DNA from: Ceratopteris richardii
Taxonomy: Eukaryota > Streptophyta > Polypodiopsida > Polypodiales > Pteridaceae
DNA length: 64,000 bases
Assembly (NCBI GenBank): GCA_020310875.1
Contig: CM035413.1
Span: 168,634,496 to 168,698,495, forward strand
Direction of reading: 5' to 3'
Below the pieces are notes generated by a model. It was given only the letters and a program-made list of their open reading frames with translations. It searched no databases and was not told the origin of the DNA. The position numbers were made by a program, and so were the translations under genes. This document shows positions 39,961 through 51,070 of this stretch, piece by piece; position 1 is the first letter of the stretch, and every line of letters starts with the position of its first letter.

Positions 39961-40756
39961 TGTTGTGTTGGTATGATGAAGACAAACAAAAGGCACAACT
40001 ATATGATCTTGGTTCTAATTCTCATCAATTAGGAATCAAGAATGATACATAGGTCCGAGATCCAAGAAGTGATATAGATGATGGCCAAAATGAAAAGGAA
40101 AATGATTACAAGCTATGGAAGCCAAGAGGCAAAGCAAAGATTCAAGAGTGTGGAGAATGCTCCAAGCAAGCACCTATAAGGTCAACAAGGGATAAAAGAC
40201 AACCAAAAAGGTATGGATATGATTCCACATTTGGTACAAAGCATTCAATCTACTTGGCAAAGGAATCAATTTCAGAAGAACCCTCAAGCTACAAAGAGGG
40301 AAAGGGATACCCTAATCAGGAAAAGGCCATGAAAGAAGAAATAGATGCATTGAAGGAGATGGACACTTAGGATTTGGTTCCAATGTCGCCCAATCAAAAG
40401 GTAATTGGTTGCATATGGGTATATAAAGTTAAAAGAAACTCACATGGATTAGTTTCAAGGTACAATGCAAGATTAGTTGCCAATGGATGCTCACAAATGC
40501 ATGGTATAGACTATGACGAAACATTCTCATTAGTTGCAAAGATGACCACAATCAAAACATTGATAAGTGTAGCTACTGTAAGAAATTGGAGACTCCTCCA
40601 ACTTGATGTAAAAATTGCATCCCTAAATGGTTGGATAAGTCAAGAAGTATACATGTCACAACCACTAGGTTTTTAAAATCCTAACCATATATCTCATGTT
40701 TGTAGACTTAAGAGAGCATTGTATGGATTGAAAAAAGATCATACAGCTTGAAATTA
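39961..40756 (+). pseudogene. Copia-D linker and RT N-terminus
   Basis: An acidic linker with several stops, then RVT_2 from 40374: G-C-I-W-V-Y-K-V-K-R-N, R-L-V-A-N-G-C-S-Q, Q-L-D-V-K-I-A-S-L-N-G, V-Y-M-S-Q-P-L-G-F and Y-G-L-K-K-D. It breaks off before the Y-V-D-D motif, where non-copia DNA begins. Confidence 0.82.
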
Positions 40757-41285
40757 TAGGTTGGTTATGCAACAACCTAAGGATTATGACCAACATATGC
40801 TAGAGAGATGACTCTCCTCCCAACCAAATGCCTCTATATATAGCTCTCTCCAGGGGATTGCCTTCTTGGGTAGGTGGATACTAGCCAGCCATGTGTCGGC
40901 CATGTAAATGCATGTGCACCAAGTGTCCCAGTCAACTCGAGTTAACTCAAGTGGATGTTTCTAGAAGACTCTAGATCTCTTTGGGCAAAATACTCTCCCC
41001 ATGTCCTCCATGGGGATTGAACCCAAGACCTCCTCCTTCACATCCTTGAGACTTAACCACTAAGCTAAGTGGATCACTTCTTCACAAGAGCACAAGACCT
41101 AAGTAAGTCTAGACTCGAGATCTTTGGTCATACACACGGATGACCAAACAGTGTCCGATTTCAGATCTGTCTGAATCGATCGGACCCCTAGATCATAAAC
41201 TTACTTTATTACAAGTTACATGCCTTCAAGACCAATAGTCAACTAAGTTAGCAGCGAAAAATTCACACAAGACCAGACATATCAT
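40757..41285 (-). mobile_element. Insert with tRNA-derived SINE-like head
   Basis: This 0.5 kb is foreign to Copia-D. Read minus, it holds A box TAGCTTAGTGGTTAAG (plus 41052-41067) and B box GGTTCAATCCCC (plus 41022-41033), the two internal Pol III promoter parts of a tRNA. The gap between them is shorter than in a working tRNA and the arms do not fold well by eye. The part to the left could be the SINE body. No A-tail or target duplication was found. RT codons of Copia-D covering the active site are missing, so a deletion accompanied or preceded the insertion. Confidence 0.5.
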
Positions 41286-41906
41286 ATAGTGTGGGAGTGC
41301 TTAGTCATTTCATGCACTCATCTAGAAGTTTGCACATGGATACTACAAAGAGAGTACTCAAGTACCTCAAAGGGAAACTTAATCAAGGTATCTATTATCC
41401 TTACTCTTCAGATTTGGATATCAAAAACTATTCAGATGCAGATTGGGTGGGAGCAAAGGATGATAGAATAAGTACCTCTTGAGACTTAGCATTTGTAGGT
41501 TCAAAATCGGTATCATGGAGTTCTACAAAGCAACCAATAGTTGCTTTATCTTCAACTGAAGCAAAATATAGAGGTCTAACTATTGCAACTCAAGAAGCAA
41601 TATGTCTAAAGGAGTTGTACTTAGATTTGGGACTTGTAAGTTCCAAACCTTACTTAGTTGGAGATAATGTAAGTTCCATGCATCTAGCTGCAAATCCAAT
41701 TTTTCATGAAGGACAAAGCATATAGAAGTCCATTACCACTTTGTAAGAGAGAAGCTTATGGCAAAAGAAATCGATATTTCATATGTTCCTACTGATAAGA
41801 AAATAGCACACATGATGACAAAGGCACTTGATGGGATAAAGCTTTGTAGATTCAAAGCTATGGCATGTATTGAACCTATCAGAGAATGAAGAATCAAGCA
41901 TACTTT
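41286..41906 (+). pseudogene. Copia-D RNase H
   Basis: V-G-V-L-S-H-F-M, R-V-L-K-Y-L-K-G, Y-S-D-A-D-W-V-G, then a stop; further on V-A-L-S-S-T-E-A-K-Y (E-A-K-Y for E-A-E-Y) and V-G-D-N-V-S-S-M-H. The final block has several stops. A polypurine tract, agcttgagggggag, lies at 41907-41920. Confidence 0.83.
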
Positions 41907-42560
41907 AGCTTGAGGGGGAGCTATTGGAACATCAAGCTTGCATTATGCTTGAGGTGGATATGCTCACATCAAATCCATCATTTGCATGGTGCCATATATG
42001 TACCTTAAAGGATAGCACTTATGTGCACATTATTTCTTTGTATTAATTGGTTGATCACTTATAATCATTTCTTGTAAGGTTCAAGGTATTGATCTTGTGA
42101 AAGGAAGAATAAAAGGTCTAAAAGCCATGAGTTAGAAGTAGTTGATATTGATTCTCAATCAATCATTCAAAAAGTAGATATGACTTCAACTTTCTATTTT
42201 CCTAGATTGTAGGAAAAGAATCCAGTCAATCTAAACTGCCAAACCTGCCTAATTTCGAATTCAAAATCATGAAGAAAAGGTCTCCAAAACATTTTTACAT
42301 TAAGGAGAATGTCGAATTGAAGGAATACATATACTCTTTGATCATTGCTTGGTGCCACTTCTATTCTTTGCTCCTTCTTCCTCAGACTCAGTCAACTTGT
42401 AGAGGTTGTTGCTCTCTCTAAAGAGCTCCAAATCAAGTGTTTAAGCATTCATTGGTAAGATATGAATGTCTAATTTATGTGTACACATTTTCAAGACATT
42501 TGGTTTAGAAATGTTAGCGAGATCTGAGTTTTACAATGTCGGAGTCATTATATGCACATC
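41907..42560 (+). repeat. Copia-D polypurine tract and 3' LTR (right end uncertain)
   Basis: The LTR starts at 41923 with tattggaacatcaagc, where TG has become TA. The part near 42435 (agtgtttaagcattcattgg) resembles agtgtttaaacattcgttgg in the Copia-F LTR at 46856. The right boundary is a guess. Confidence 0.55.
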
Positions 42561-43115
42561 CCTAAAAAAACGGAATGACATACAATCAGTGTTAAGGTGA
42601 TTGCTCCTTCATTAATTGATATTAATTAAGGCTTTTGTGAATTTTAGCAAGCGAAAACTATGTATGACACTCCCATAAGAGAATGTTTTCCAACTGTAAC
42701 TGTGTTGGCTACTCTTAGTGTTCGAAGTCATAGCTTCCATCCATTTTTAGAAGGTTTTTGTGAGCTAGTCAAGGTGCAAGTTATTTGTTTTGCGTCAACG
42801 TGTTATCTTATTGATGTTACAAAGTGTTGGAGGATAAACACTTCTATCTGCACAACAAAAAAAAATGAACCCTTATAGGATCTTGAATTGTTTCTGACAT
42901 TGGCACTGTGTTTTCTAAGTTTCTCTGAGTACATGAAGAGAATGTAAATGAAACTTTGTAATCTTAAACTATTCTTAGAGAGCTTTCAAATGAGAGTACA
43001 GTTACTCCATTTGGATACTCGATGTTGCATCAAATACAACAAAATAGATAACTTGATCTTGTAGAGTATTAGCTAACTATGTAGACAGTTAGCTTTGATT
43101 TGATATCTTTAATAC
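42561..43115. other. Unassigned DNA between Copia-D and Copia-E
   Basis: A 72-codon plus frame at 42660-42878 shows no recognisable motif. Nothing else seen. Confidence 0.4.
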
Positions 43116-43640
43116 ATGTAATATCACTTTCTGTGATGATCAAATCATCCACATAGATGCATATGTATATCGTCTTGTCACCTTGCTTCTTCATGTAAAG
43201 TGATGGATCTACAACACTTTATTTGTATCCATAAAATGATAAATAATCCACTAACCTTTGATTCTAGGCCCTTAGGGCTTGCTTCAGACCATATAATGCT
43301 TTTCTTAGCTTACAAACATGATTTGGGTACCTTGCACTAGCAAATCCTTAAGGTTGGCTCATGTAGACTACTTCTTCAAGCTCTCCATTAAGGAAGGCAT
43401 TCTTCATATCCAACTGATATAAGCTCCATTTCTTTGATGTGCCATTGCAATAAAATTCCTAATTGTTGGCATCTCGGCTATAGGGCTGAAAGTTTCATCG
43501 TAATATATCCCATAGCTTTGGGAGAAGCCTTCCGCCACCAACCTCACTCTGTACCTAGCAATGGAACCATCTAAATTTCTTTTAATTTTGTAAACCCACT
43601 TATTACCTATCAACTTCATGCCTTCTTAAGTTGGTACCAA
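43116..43640 (-). pseudogene. Copia-E RT N-terminus
   Basis: Read minus: G-N-K-W-V-Y-K-I-K-R-N-L-D-G, A-R-Y-R-V-R-L-V-A-E-G, Y-D-E-T-F-S-P-I-A, then with a frameshift the P-S-L-Y-G-L-K-type block and I-C-I-Y-V-D-D-L near 43150. It ends just past the active site. Confidence 0.82.
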
Positions 43641-45012
43641 GCTCCAATTATGGTTCTCATCAAGCTCCTTGAGTTCTTCCTTCATTTCCTCTTTCCATTC
43701 CTTGCAATCCTTAGCCTCTTCATAACTAGTCGATTCTTTGTCCTTGATTACTTGAGTCATGTATGCATAATGTTTAGAAATGAAGTTATCATATGTTAAC
43801 CTTTGAACTAGATATCTTAATCTTTAGGACCTTCTTTCATTTCCTTTAGGTGTGGTTGCTATCTTCTTTCTTTGTTTTGCCAATCGTGGGGTTTGGATTT
43901 CTTCTATCTCTTCATCTTCCTTCTTCAATTGCAATCTTCTCTTTGCCTTTGCCTTTGCTTTCTTCAGAGCTGATCTCTTTCCCTAAGCCTTCCACTCCAT
44001 GGTGAGGGTGTCTTTGTGTTGGATGAGTTGCTTGGACCACTTGAATCCATTCTCTCTTGAATTCTATCATCATTCTTCTTATATGTTGCACCTATTTCCT
44101 CAACCTCCAATGGACTCGTGCATGCATACCAAAGCTTCAAATCATGAAAGACAACATCTCTACTTACCTTCAGCTCATTGGTTATGGGAGTATAGCATTT
44201 ATAGCCCTTTTTTTCCATAGAATATCCCAAAAAAATACACCTTTCAAATTTGGCATCTAACTTTGACCTCAACTCTTGAGGTACATGTACATAGCATATA
44301 CAACCAAAGATTCTAAGATGTGAACTGCAAGGTTTTCTTCCACTCCATGCTTCCTCAGGGGTTAGATGATGTATACCTGATGTAGGACATCTATTGATGA
44401 TCTATTTGACTATATATGTAGCCTATCCCCAATAACAATGTGGCATATTCATTTCTTTGAGCATATACCTTGCTACCTCTACTATGTGTCTGTTCTTTCT
44501 CTGCGCTACCCCATTTTATTCAGGGGTATACCAACATGTAAATTGTCTTTTGATGCCATTGACCTACAAAAATTTAGAAAATTCATGGGAGAATTACTCT
44601 TCCCCTCCATCAGATCTCAAAGTTTTGATAAACTTGCCAAACTCCTTCTCCACCTATGCTTTGAATTTCTCGAAGTAGTGGAACCCATTTGATTTGTTTC
44701 TAATGCAATACAACCATACTATTCTTGAAAAGTCATCAATGAAGGTTACAAAATACCTATTTTCAGCAAGGAATGCTTCTGTTGTTGGACCCCAAACATC
44801 CATGTGAATGAGGTCTAAAACATTCACACTCACATAACTGCTCTTCTTGAAGGGCAGCCTTGATTGTTTTCCTTGTTGGCAAGCTACACAAATTTCATGC
44901 AACATTTTAGATGTAAAATTTGGTATGACTCTTAACAAACTCCTCCTTTGCATGTCCTTGAGATTTTGTAGGTTGATGTGACCTATTTGTTTATGCCACA
45001 TGTCCAACTCTG
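43641..45012 (-). pseudogene. Copia-E integrase and linker
   Basis: Read minus from 45007: W-H-K-Q-I-G-H-I-N, C-V-A-C-Q-Q-G-K-Q (zinc region), L-I-H-M-D-V-W-G-P (first Asp), F-V-T-F-I-D-D-F-S, then a frameshift near 44660. The second Asp (S-D-G-G) is near 44620. The C-terminus at 44272-43964 reads R-C-I-F-L-G-Y-S and R-D-V-V-F-H-D, then a linker. At 45012 it meets Copia-F head-on. Confidence 0.82.
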
Positions 45013-46437
45013 TTTAAAATAAAGAGAAATGCTAACGGCTCTCTAGCAAGGCATAAAGCTAGACTAGTAGCAAAAGGATTCAAGCAAACTCACGGCATCG
45101 ATTATGAAGAGACTTTCAGCCCGGTTGCAAAGATGGGAACAATTAGAACCTTGATTGGAGTGAGTGCAGCAAGGAGATGGCCATTGTACCAACTCGACAT
45201 AAAAAATGCTTTTCTCAATGGTGAACTTCAAGAAGAGGTATACATGAGTCAACCGATTGGATTTGAAGACAAAAAGCATCCAAATTTTGTTTGTAGATTG
45301 AAGAAAGCTTTGTATGGGCTGAAGCAAGCACCACGTGCTTGGAATCAAAGATTGGTCGAGTACCTCACAAGGTGTGGGTATAGTCCAAGTAATGCAGATC
45401 CCTCTCTCTACGTGAAGAAAGAAGAAGGCAAGCAGGTATATATTTGCATATACGTTGATGATCTCATCATAACAGGAAGTAATGTTACAGGAATACAAGA
45501 GATCAAAAGGAAACTCAGTAAGGAGTTTAAAATTTCAGATCTTGGTGAGCTGAAATACTTTTTAGGCATTGAGATAGTCTATGGGAAAGATGGCATTTAC
45601 TTAATGCAAAGAAAGTACCTATTGGATGTTCTTTTCAGATTTGGAATGAGTGAATGCAAACCACTCACTCAACCTATGGACACAAATGTGAAGCTATGCT
45701 CAAATGATGGAGAGAAGTTACATGATGTAACTACATACATGAGTATTATAGGTTCATTGATCTATGCTACGATCACAAGACTAGATTTGTGTTATATTGT
45801 TGGAGTTCTTTCTCAATTTATGCAAGCTCCAACAAGTGAACATTTAAATTCAGCCAAACGAGTGCTAAGATATGTGAAGCACACTGTCAATCATGCATTG
45901 TTTTATAGATATGATGAAGAATTGCAGGTAAAGGGCTTCAGTGATGCTGATTGGGCTGGTTCCAAGGAGGATAGAAGATCCACTTCAGGTTATGTGTTCA
46001 TGATAGGTAGCAAACCTATCACATGGAGCTCAAAGAAGCAACCTATTGTTGCACTATCATCTACAGAAGCTGAATATAGAGGTTTAGCCTTTGCAACTTG
46101 TGAAGCTATGTGGATTAAGAAGCTCTTGGCTGATCTTGATGTGCAGGTGGAGACCATTCCAATTTATGGTGACAACATGTCAAGCATTCACTTGACAAAC
46201 AATCCAATGTTTCATGCACGAAGCAAGCACATAGAAGTGCAATATCATTATGTTCGAGAAAAAGTTTTGAGCAAGGATGTGGATATAAAGCTCATTGGAA
46301 CTAATGACCAGGTTGCAGACATGCTTACAAAGTCCCTCGATGCTTCTAAGCTCAAGAGGTTCAAGGACGACATCAACTTACAAGATATGGTTGAAGGTGC
46401 AAGCTCACATGTGAGCTTGAGGGGGAGTGTTAAAAAT
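45013..46437 (+). CDS. Copia-F reverse transcriptase and RNase H, uninterrupted
   Basis: The frame is open from before 45018 to 46506; the first ATG is 45133 (457 aa). RT: A-R-L-V-A-K-G-F, Q-L-D-I-K-N-A-F-L-N-G, Y-G-L-K-Q-A-P-R-A-W-N and Y-V-D-D-L-I-I-T-G near 45452. RNase H: F-S-D-A-D-W-A-G-S, S-S-T-E-A-E-Y-R-G, Y-G-D-N-M-S-S-I-H and K-H-I-E-V-Q-Y-H-Y-V-R-E-K. All catalytic residues seen are intact. The N-terminal RT codons, integrase, protease and gag are missing. The frame reads on into the LTR at 46428; the true end would be a stop just past the polypurine tract. Confidence 0.92.
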
Positions 46438-47388
46438 AAAGAAGTAAGCTCGTATATATTTTTGCAAAAAGGATTTTCTTCAAGTAGAAGGAAAATACAA
46501 AAATGAAAAATAGAAGCATTTACTTCAGCAAGTAGTGGAGGCCAAAAGAGAATCATTCAAAAGAGAATCAAATCCAAAATCTGAATTGTAAGAGGAGTGG
46601 CTGTCCAAAGTAGTGGAGAAATGATGGAGAAGAGCTCTCAAACTCATCATGAGAGTTTTTGGTCACTTGTCTATAAAAGAAGCAAGGGAGGACACTCAAG
46701 TGAGAGCAATAAGGCGTGGAAGCCCCCTTGTATCTACTTCATTTGGTTTGAGTCATTTCGTTCAGTTCACTCTCATAGAGTGTGTCCAGCCGCACACCCA
46801 TTTTTGGGTAGTCTACTTGTGAGAGTCATATCTCTCAACATATGTATCCAAATTTAGTGTTTAAACATTCGTTGGAAAGCTTATCTTGAGTACTTCCTCT
46901 GTCTAGAACAGTTTTATGAAATTCTTTATGCTCTCCGAGTTATTCAGGTTTTAGTGAAGTCCAGTTTTCAGTTGTGTCCAGCCGCACACCCATTTTTGGG
47001 TAGTCTACTTGTGAGAGTCATATCTCTCAACATATGTATCCAAATTTAGTGTTTAAACATTCGTTGGAAAGCTTATCTTGAGTACTTCCTCTGTCTAGAA
47101 CAGTTTTATGAAATTCTTTATGCTCTCTGAGTTATTCAGGTTTTAGTGAAGTCCAGTTTTCAGCCTAACTGAGTGGACAGGTAGTCTGTTTTGAATCAAA
47201 TAGTTGACAACTCAAATCTACTCCAAATTGAGTGTTTGATATCTCATTTGAAAGCTCTAGGTGTCTAGTTTGAGTGACCAAAGTTTCAAGTTCATTGGAT
47301 ATTTCAATTGGTACCAGTTTTCATTTGAAGGTTCTGCTGTTGGCAAGAGTCTTCATCCTGAGAAGGTCTTCTACACTTTCCGCTGCGA
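46428..47388 (+). repeat. Copia-F 3' LTR (right end approximate)
   Basis: TGTTAAAAATAAAG starts right after the polypurine tract gcttgagggggag (46415-46427). TATA box TATAAAA at 46672-46678. It contains a 192-bp tandem duplication (46781-47164). The right edge is set where minus-strand copia protease starts. Confidence 0.75.
46781..47164 (+). repeat. 192-bp tandem duplication inside the Copia-F LTR
   Basis: Two copies of a unit beginning tgtgtccagccgcacaccc, at 46781 and 46973. They differ by a single base that I can see (ctccgagt / ctctgagt), so the duplication is young. It lies downstream of the TATA box. Confidence 0.93.
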
Positions 47389-47815
47389 TTATGAGAGGAA
47401 TTCTCCAACAAACTCTACTATCCTCTTGTCTCCATATGTGACATACATTGAATGGTGTGGCTGATTTATGTCCATTATGAACATTCTCCCTTGCTTTTTT
47501 CCTTTTTCTATGAGCTTGAAACCTTCCCTTTGATCCTTAACAAAAAAAATTCTTTCAATGAACCTAACTTGATAGCCTTTTTCTACCATTTGGCCTACCA
47601 AAATCAAGTTTTTGGTAATAGTAGGGACATGTAATACCTCTGATAAGAACTTTTCCCTTTGATTTCCTTCCAAACTAATATCTCCTACATGTTGAATGGT
47701 ATGCTCTGAGTTATCACCTATTTCCACATGTCCTTGATGCTTTGGGACTAACAAATTACTAAAAAGATCCTTCCAACATGACATATGATTGCTACATCCA
47801 TTGTTTGAAGTATTT
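47389..47815 (-). pseudogene. Copia protease fragment
   Basis: The minus frame reads N-N-G-C-S-N-H-M-S-C-W-K-D-L-F near 47800 (D-S-G-C in active copies, so the catalytic residue is changed), then L-H-V-P-T-I-T-K-N-L-I-L-V. It is of the same type as Copia-D protease. The open frame of 147 codons has no other domain. It is cut at 47815 by the Copia-B2 LTR. Confidence 0.78.
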
Positions 47816-48103
47816 TGATGGTGATGCACCATAGTGCACTCTCCTTCTTGAGAGCTTCATGATGATATCCTTTGAGTAGAAAACTAAGCTCCAAGCACTA
47901 CACATGGTACTCTACACAGAGGCTGCAAAATATGCAAAAAAACACAGTACACAGGGAGCATGAACACAGACTTCTTAGGTGTTACAAATGTGATCGAGCT
48001 TACATTCTGTGGTTGACCAAGCCACTATATGTTTTATTAAAGAACATATACAAAGAAGTGTCCAGTGGCCATTTGGCCTTTCACATGGACACTAATGGTA
48101 ACA
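47816..48103 (-). repeat. Copia-B2 3' LTR
   Basis: Matches the Copia-B1 LTR (5305-5602) end to end with many substitutions, mostly transitions at CG. The polypurine tract (atctcccactaaagg) follows at 48104. Confidence 0.88.
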
Positions 48104-48494
48104 ATCTCCCACTAAAGGCCAATAATGCCAAACTATACCTCCCACCTGATGGGCATGTTACACATTATACAAGTGACTGTGTAAGATCATGAATCAAGTA
48201 ACCCCCATCAAGTGACAACATTGATGAGTGTAAGTATATATGAGAAAAATAAATAATAATAAAAATATATGAGTGTAAGTATACAAACTATACCTCCCAC
48301 CTGATGGGCATGTTACACATTATACAAGTGACTGTGTAAGATCATGAATCAAGTAACCCCCATCAAGCTGAGAAAAGATTTCCTCGAAATCAACACTATG
48401 TTGTTGCTTAAAACCCTTCGCAACAAGTTGTGCTTTATACTTTGGGGAAGCACTATTTGATGTGAATTTCAGCTTATATGCCCATTTACATGGT
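48104..48494 (-). pseudogene. Copia-B2 remnant with internal deletion and duplication
   Basis: The 3' untranslated region (as 5640-5760) is present twice: aactatacctcccacc... at 48131-48212 and again at 48286-48367. Then it jumps to the RT N-terminus (48368-48490, as 7045-7165), so most of RT and all RNase H are gone. It keeps the reading P-K-Y-K-A that is frameshifted in B1. It ends inside C-K-W at the Gypsy-G2 LTR. Confidence 0.82.
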
Positions 48495-49119
48495 GTTCAC
48501 ATACATGCTATAAGAGGAGCATACATGCACAAAGAGCAGTCAAGCACAATTTGGCAAAGAGGCCTAATCAACTTTTCCATAAACTATTTCCAACTCAAGT
48601 GATTATCATCACTACACAAACATTGTAAATCCCGTTTTTGGTATAATAGACTCCATTTTGTGCAACCCGAGGATTCCTCGACCTTGAGGAGTCCTCGAGC
48701 TTGAGGAGTATTAGAATTAGCTACATATCAGTTTTCATAATTTTTGGATTCCGTTTGAGCCCTCAAATAAGCCCTAGAACCGAATTTTTAACTAGGTCGG
48801 ACGCTAGGTCTGGACAGGGCCAAAGTTAGTAAAAAAACTATAAATAGAGCTAGAGAGCTCATTTTTGAGGTTGGATTGTTAGTGATTTGAGCTTGTGTAA
48901 GAGACTTTTGACTAATGCAAAGAACTCCATTGTTCCTCTCCCTGTTCTTGCCTTGTGTGCATGCGTATGTGTATGTGTGTGCATGTTTGTGTGCTTGTCA
49001 CTCACACACTTGTGCCATCACTTGCTCATCGTCTTCATACTAGTCCTCACATCTCCACGGATTGACAATTATGAGGTGGATCTCCTCACGTCGGTACTTT
49101 CCATTGTGTTAGAGTGACA
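48495..49119 (+). repeat. Gypsy-G2 5' LTR
   Basis: The U3 start diverges from G0, but from 48640 (ctccattttgtgcaacc, gagcttgaggagt) to agagtgaca at 49119 it is clearly the same family. TATA box TATAAATA at 48839-48846. The left edge is set by the end of Copia-B2 similarity. Confidence 0.82.
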
Positions 49120-49490
49120 CCAAATTTGGTGTCGTTGGCGGCGAGAGAGCTTCGAGACGAGCGGGTGATGGTAAGACATAGAGTTGTGACATTGGACTCA
49201 TAGGTAAAATCTTTACTTTTCCTTATTTTTCATCAATTTTTCTTGTTTGTTTGCATCACCATCATCATCCACAACACCTCCCACCTCCATCTCCACCTTC
49301 CCCAAAAATTCAGTTTTATGGTCATATTCCCCTACCCACGTCATTTCCCTCATTTCACTCGTGCGAGCAAGAGAGAGAGCTTGTGTGCGATCTATTTTTG
49401 TGTGCTTTGAGTGTTTGTTGCAGGTTCTAGTGGTGCCACCATCTCTAGCAGCTTGCACAGGTACAATAGAATTCTGCACAGGTCTCGGGA
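49120..49490 (+). promoter_or_regulatory. Gypsy-G2 primer-binding site and leader start
   Basis: ttggtgtcgttggcgg (49126-49141) lies 6 bases after the LTR. It resembles TGGCGCCGTTGCCGG, the tRNA-Asp type site of plant Tat and Athila gypsy elements, with CG to TG changes. The following leader has no supported gene. Confidence 0.6.
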
Positions 49491-50210
49491 TGAAGACCTC
49501 TGTCTGTCGCGACAGACAGAGAAACTAAGTTTTTTTTTTTGCATGCATGGCACGATAACCTACACCATTAGAGCACTCCAAATCACTAAAAGTTTCAAAA
49601 AAATTTGTGTTTTTTTGGTCTATCGTGATAGGCAGCGTCTATCATGACAGACAACGTCTATCGCGACAAACAACATCCCATGACAGACAGTGTCTATCAC
49701 GACAAACACCATCTATCACGACAGACAGTGCCATGACAGATGACAAACATGGTCTATCGTGACAGAAACCCATCTATCACGACAGACCAAAACATGGCAG
49801 ACGATAGATCTCATCTATCATGACACGCACTATCTATCGTGACAAATAGGGCCACGATAGACGACAAACATGGTCTATTGCGACAAACACCCATCTATCA
49901 CGATAGACCAAAACACGACAGACAATAGATCTTGTCTATCACGACAGACACCTGTCTATCATGACAGACAGGGCCACGACAAATGACAACATGGTCCATC
50001 GCGATAGTTCAAAACATGAAAGACGACAGACCACATCTATCGCGATAGAAACCTATCTATCGTGACAGACAGGATCCCATGATAGATATCGTCTATCGTG
50101 ACAGACACCATCTATCGTGATAGGCTGCCCCACGGACAGTCAGTGTCTATCGCGATAGGCACCGTCTATCGTGATAGACACCGTCTATCACGATAGACAT
50201 GCATTTTCGA
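49491..50210 (+). repeat. Palindromic array, GTCTATCGCGATAGAC type
   Basis: Starts ctgtctgtcgcgacagacag at 49500, has an 85-base gap, then runs nearly without break from 49615. Units of about 16-20 bases read gtctatcgtgatagac and its variants (cgcgat, cacgat, cgtgac). It lies between the primer site and gag of Gypsy-G2, the same position as the array in G1. Confidence 0.93.
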
Positions 50211-51070
50211 CAAAAATTAAAGTGCTATTTTTTTTGAAAATTTGGGCTAAATTTTGGGCATATTTGCACACTCAATTACCCATACAATTACAAAGATCTT
50301 AGAAAAATGCACTAACTCCTGAAGGTCCTGTTTGTCTGTTTTAACCCCCTAGATCCTGAATCTACCTAACGTTTTCATACAAAATCCATTTTTTGGGCTC
50401 TAGATCTTGTTGAAAAGCTCTTGGTGAATCCTACATGGGATCAACTATTTTTTGTAAGAATAATGTGTTGATTTTCAGATAGGTTAATTTGAAGTTGACC
50501 CATTGTGGAGCCCTTGAGAAATTTTTTTGGCAGTACACAAACAAAAAAAAGGGTGTTTAAAAGTGTATGAATCAAATTATCTATCAATTGAAAGTGAAAA
50601 CTTGAGCTAAACTTGGAATTTTTACAGGATCATTGAGAGCTTTTGGAGAAACTGAAGCACGTGCCAGTGTGTGCACACTTGGGAATGCACTTTCTAGACA
50701 AACAAGCATAGCAAGGAGAAGCGACTTGAGGTTGGAAGATCTCTCAACCGTCTCAGTCCATTCCTAGCTTAAGCTAAGTGTGGATAGAACTTTTGATTGA
50801 TTAAGGGTACGATAGGAACACTCAAGTTCTAAGATACTCTAATTTCTCAAGTCTAAGAATAGGCAAGTTGTAGTCAAGGGACAAACTAATGGGAAAGAAC
50901 TTAAGCTAAGTGGACAAAGAACATCAAGTGCGACACACATAAGTGCTCCTAACGATGCTTAACTAAAGACAAGAAAACAACTACCTAGGAAATTAAAAGG
51001 AACAAGTGATCGGTATCAAGTAATCATCAACATGGTTGTACAAGGGTCATTGGGACAATTAGTAGGGCAT
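50211..51070 (+). promoter_or_regulatory. Gypsy-G2 leader, non-coding
   Basis: ctgtttgtctgttttaaccc, aaaatccattttttgggctct and aatttgaagttgaccca match G1 at 36445-36560. The rest (50520-51070) has no counterpart in the shorter G1 leader and no gene. Confidence 0.65.

Noticed and set aside
41020-41070. Functional tRNA gene on the minus strand
   Set aside because: The A-to-B box distance is too short and no cloverleaf arms pair convincingly; better read as a SINE head.
48950-49000. TG microsatellite
   Set aside because: A short impure TG run that is a standing part of the Gypsy-G LTR in three copies, not an independent repeat.
49491-50210. CRISPR-like array
   Set aside because: Units are adjoining imperfect palindromes without constant repeats and unique spacers, and the context is a plant retrotransposon leader.
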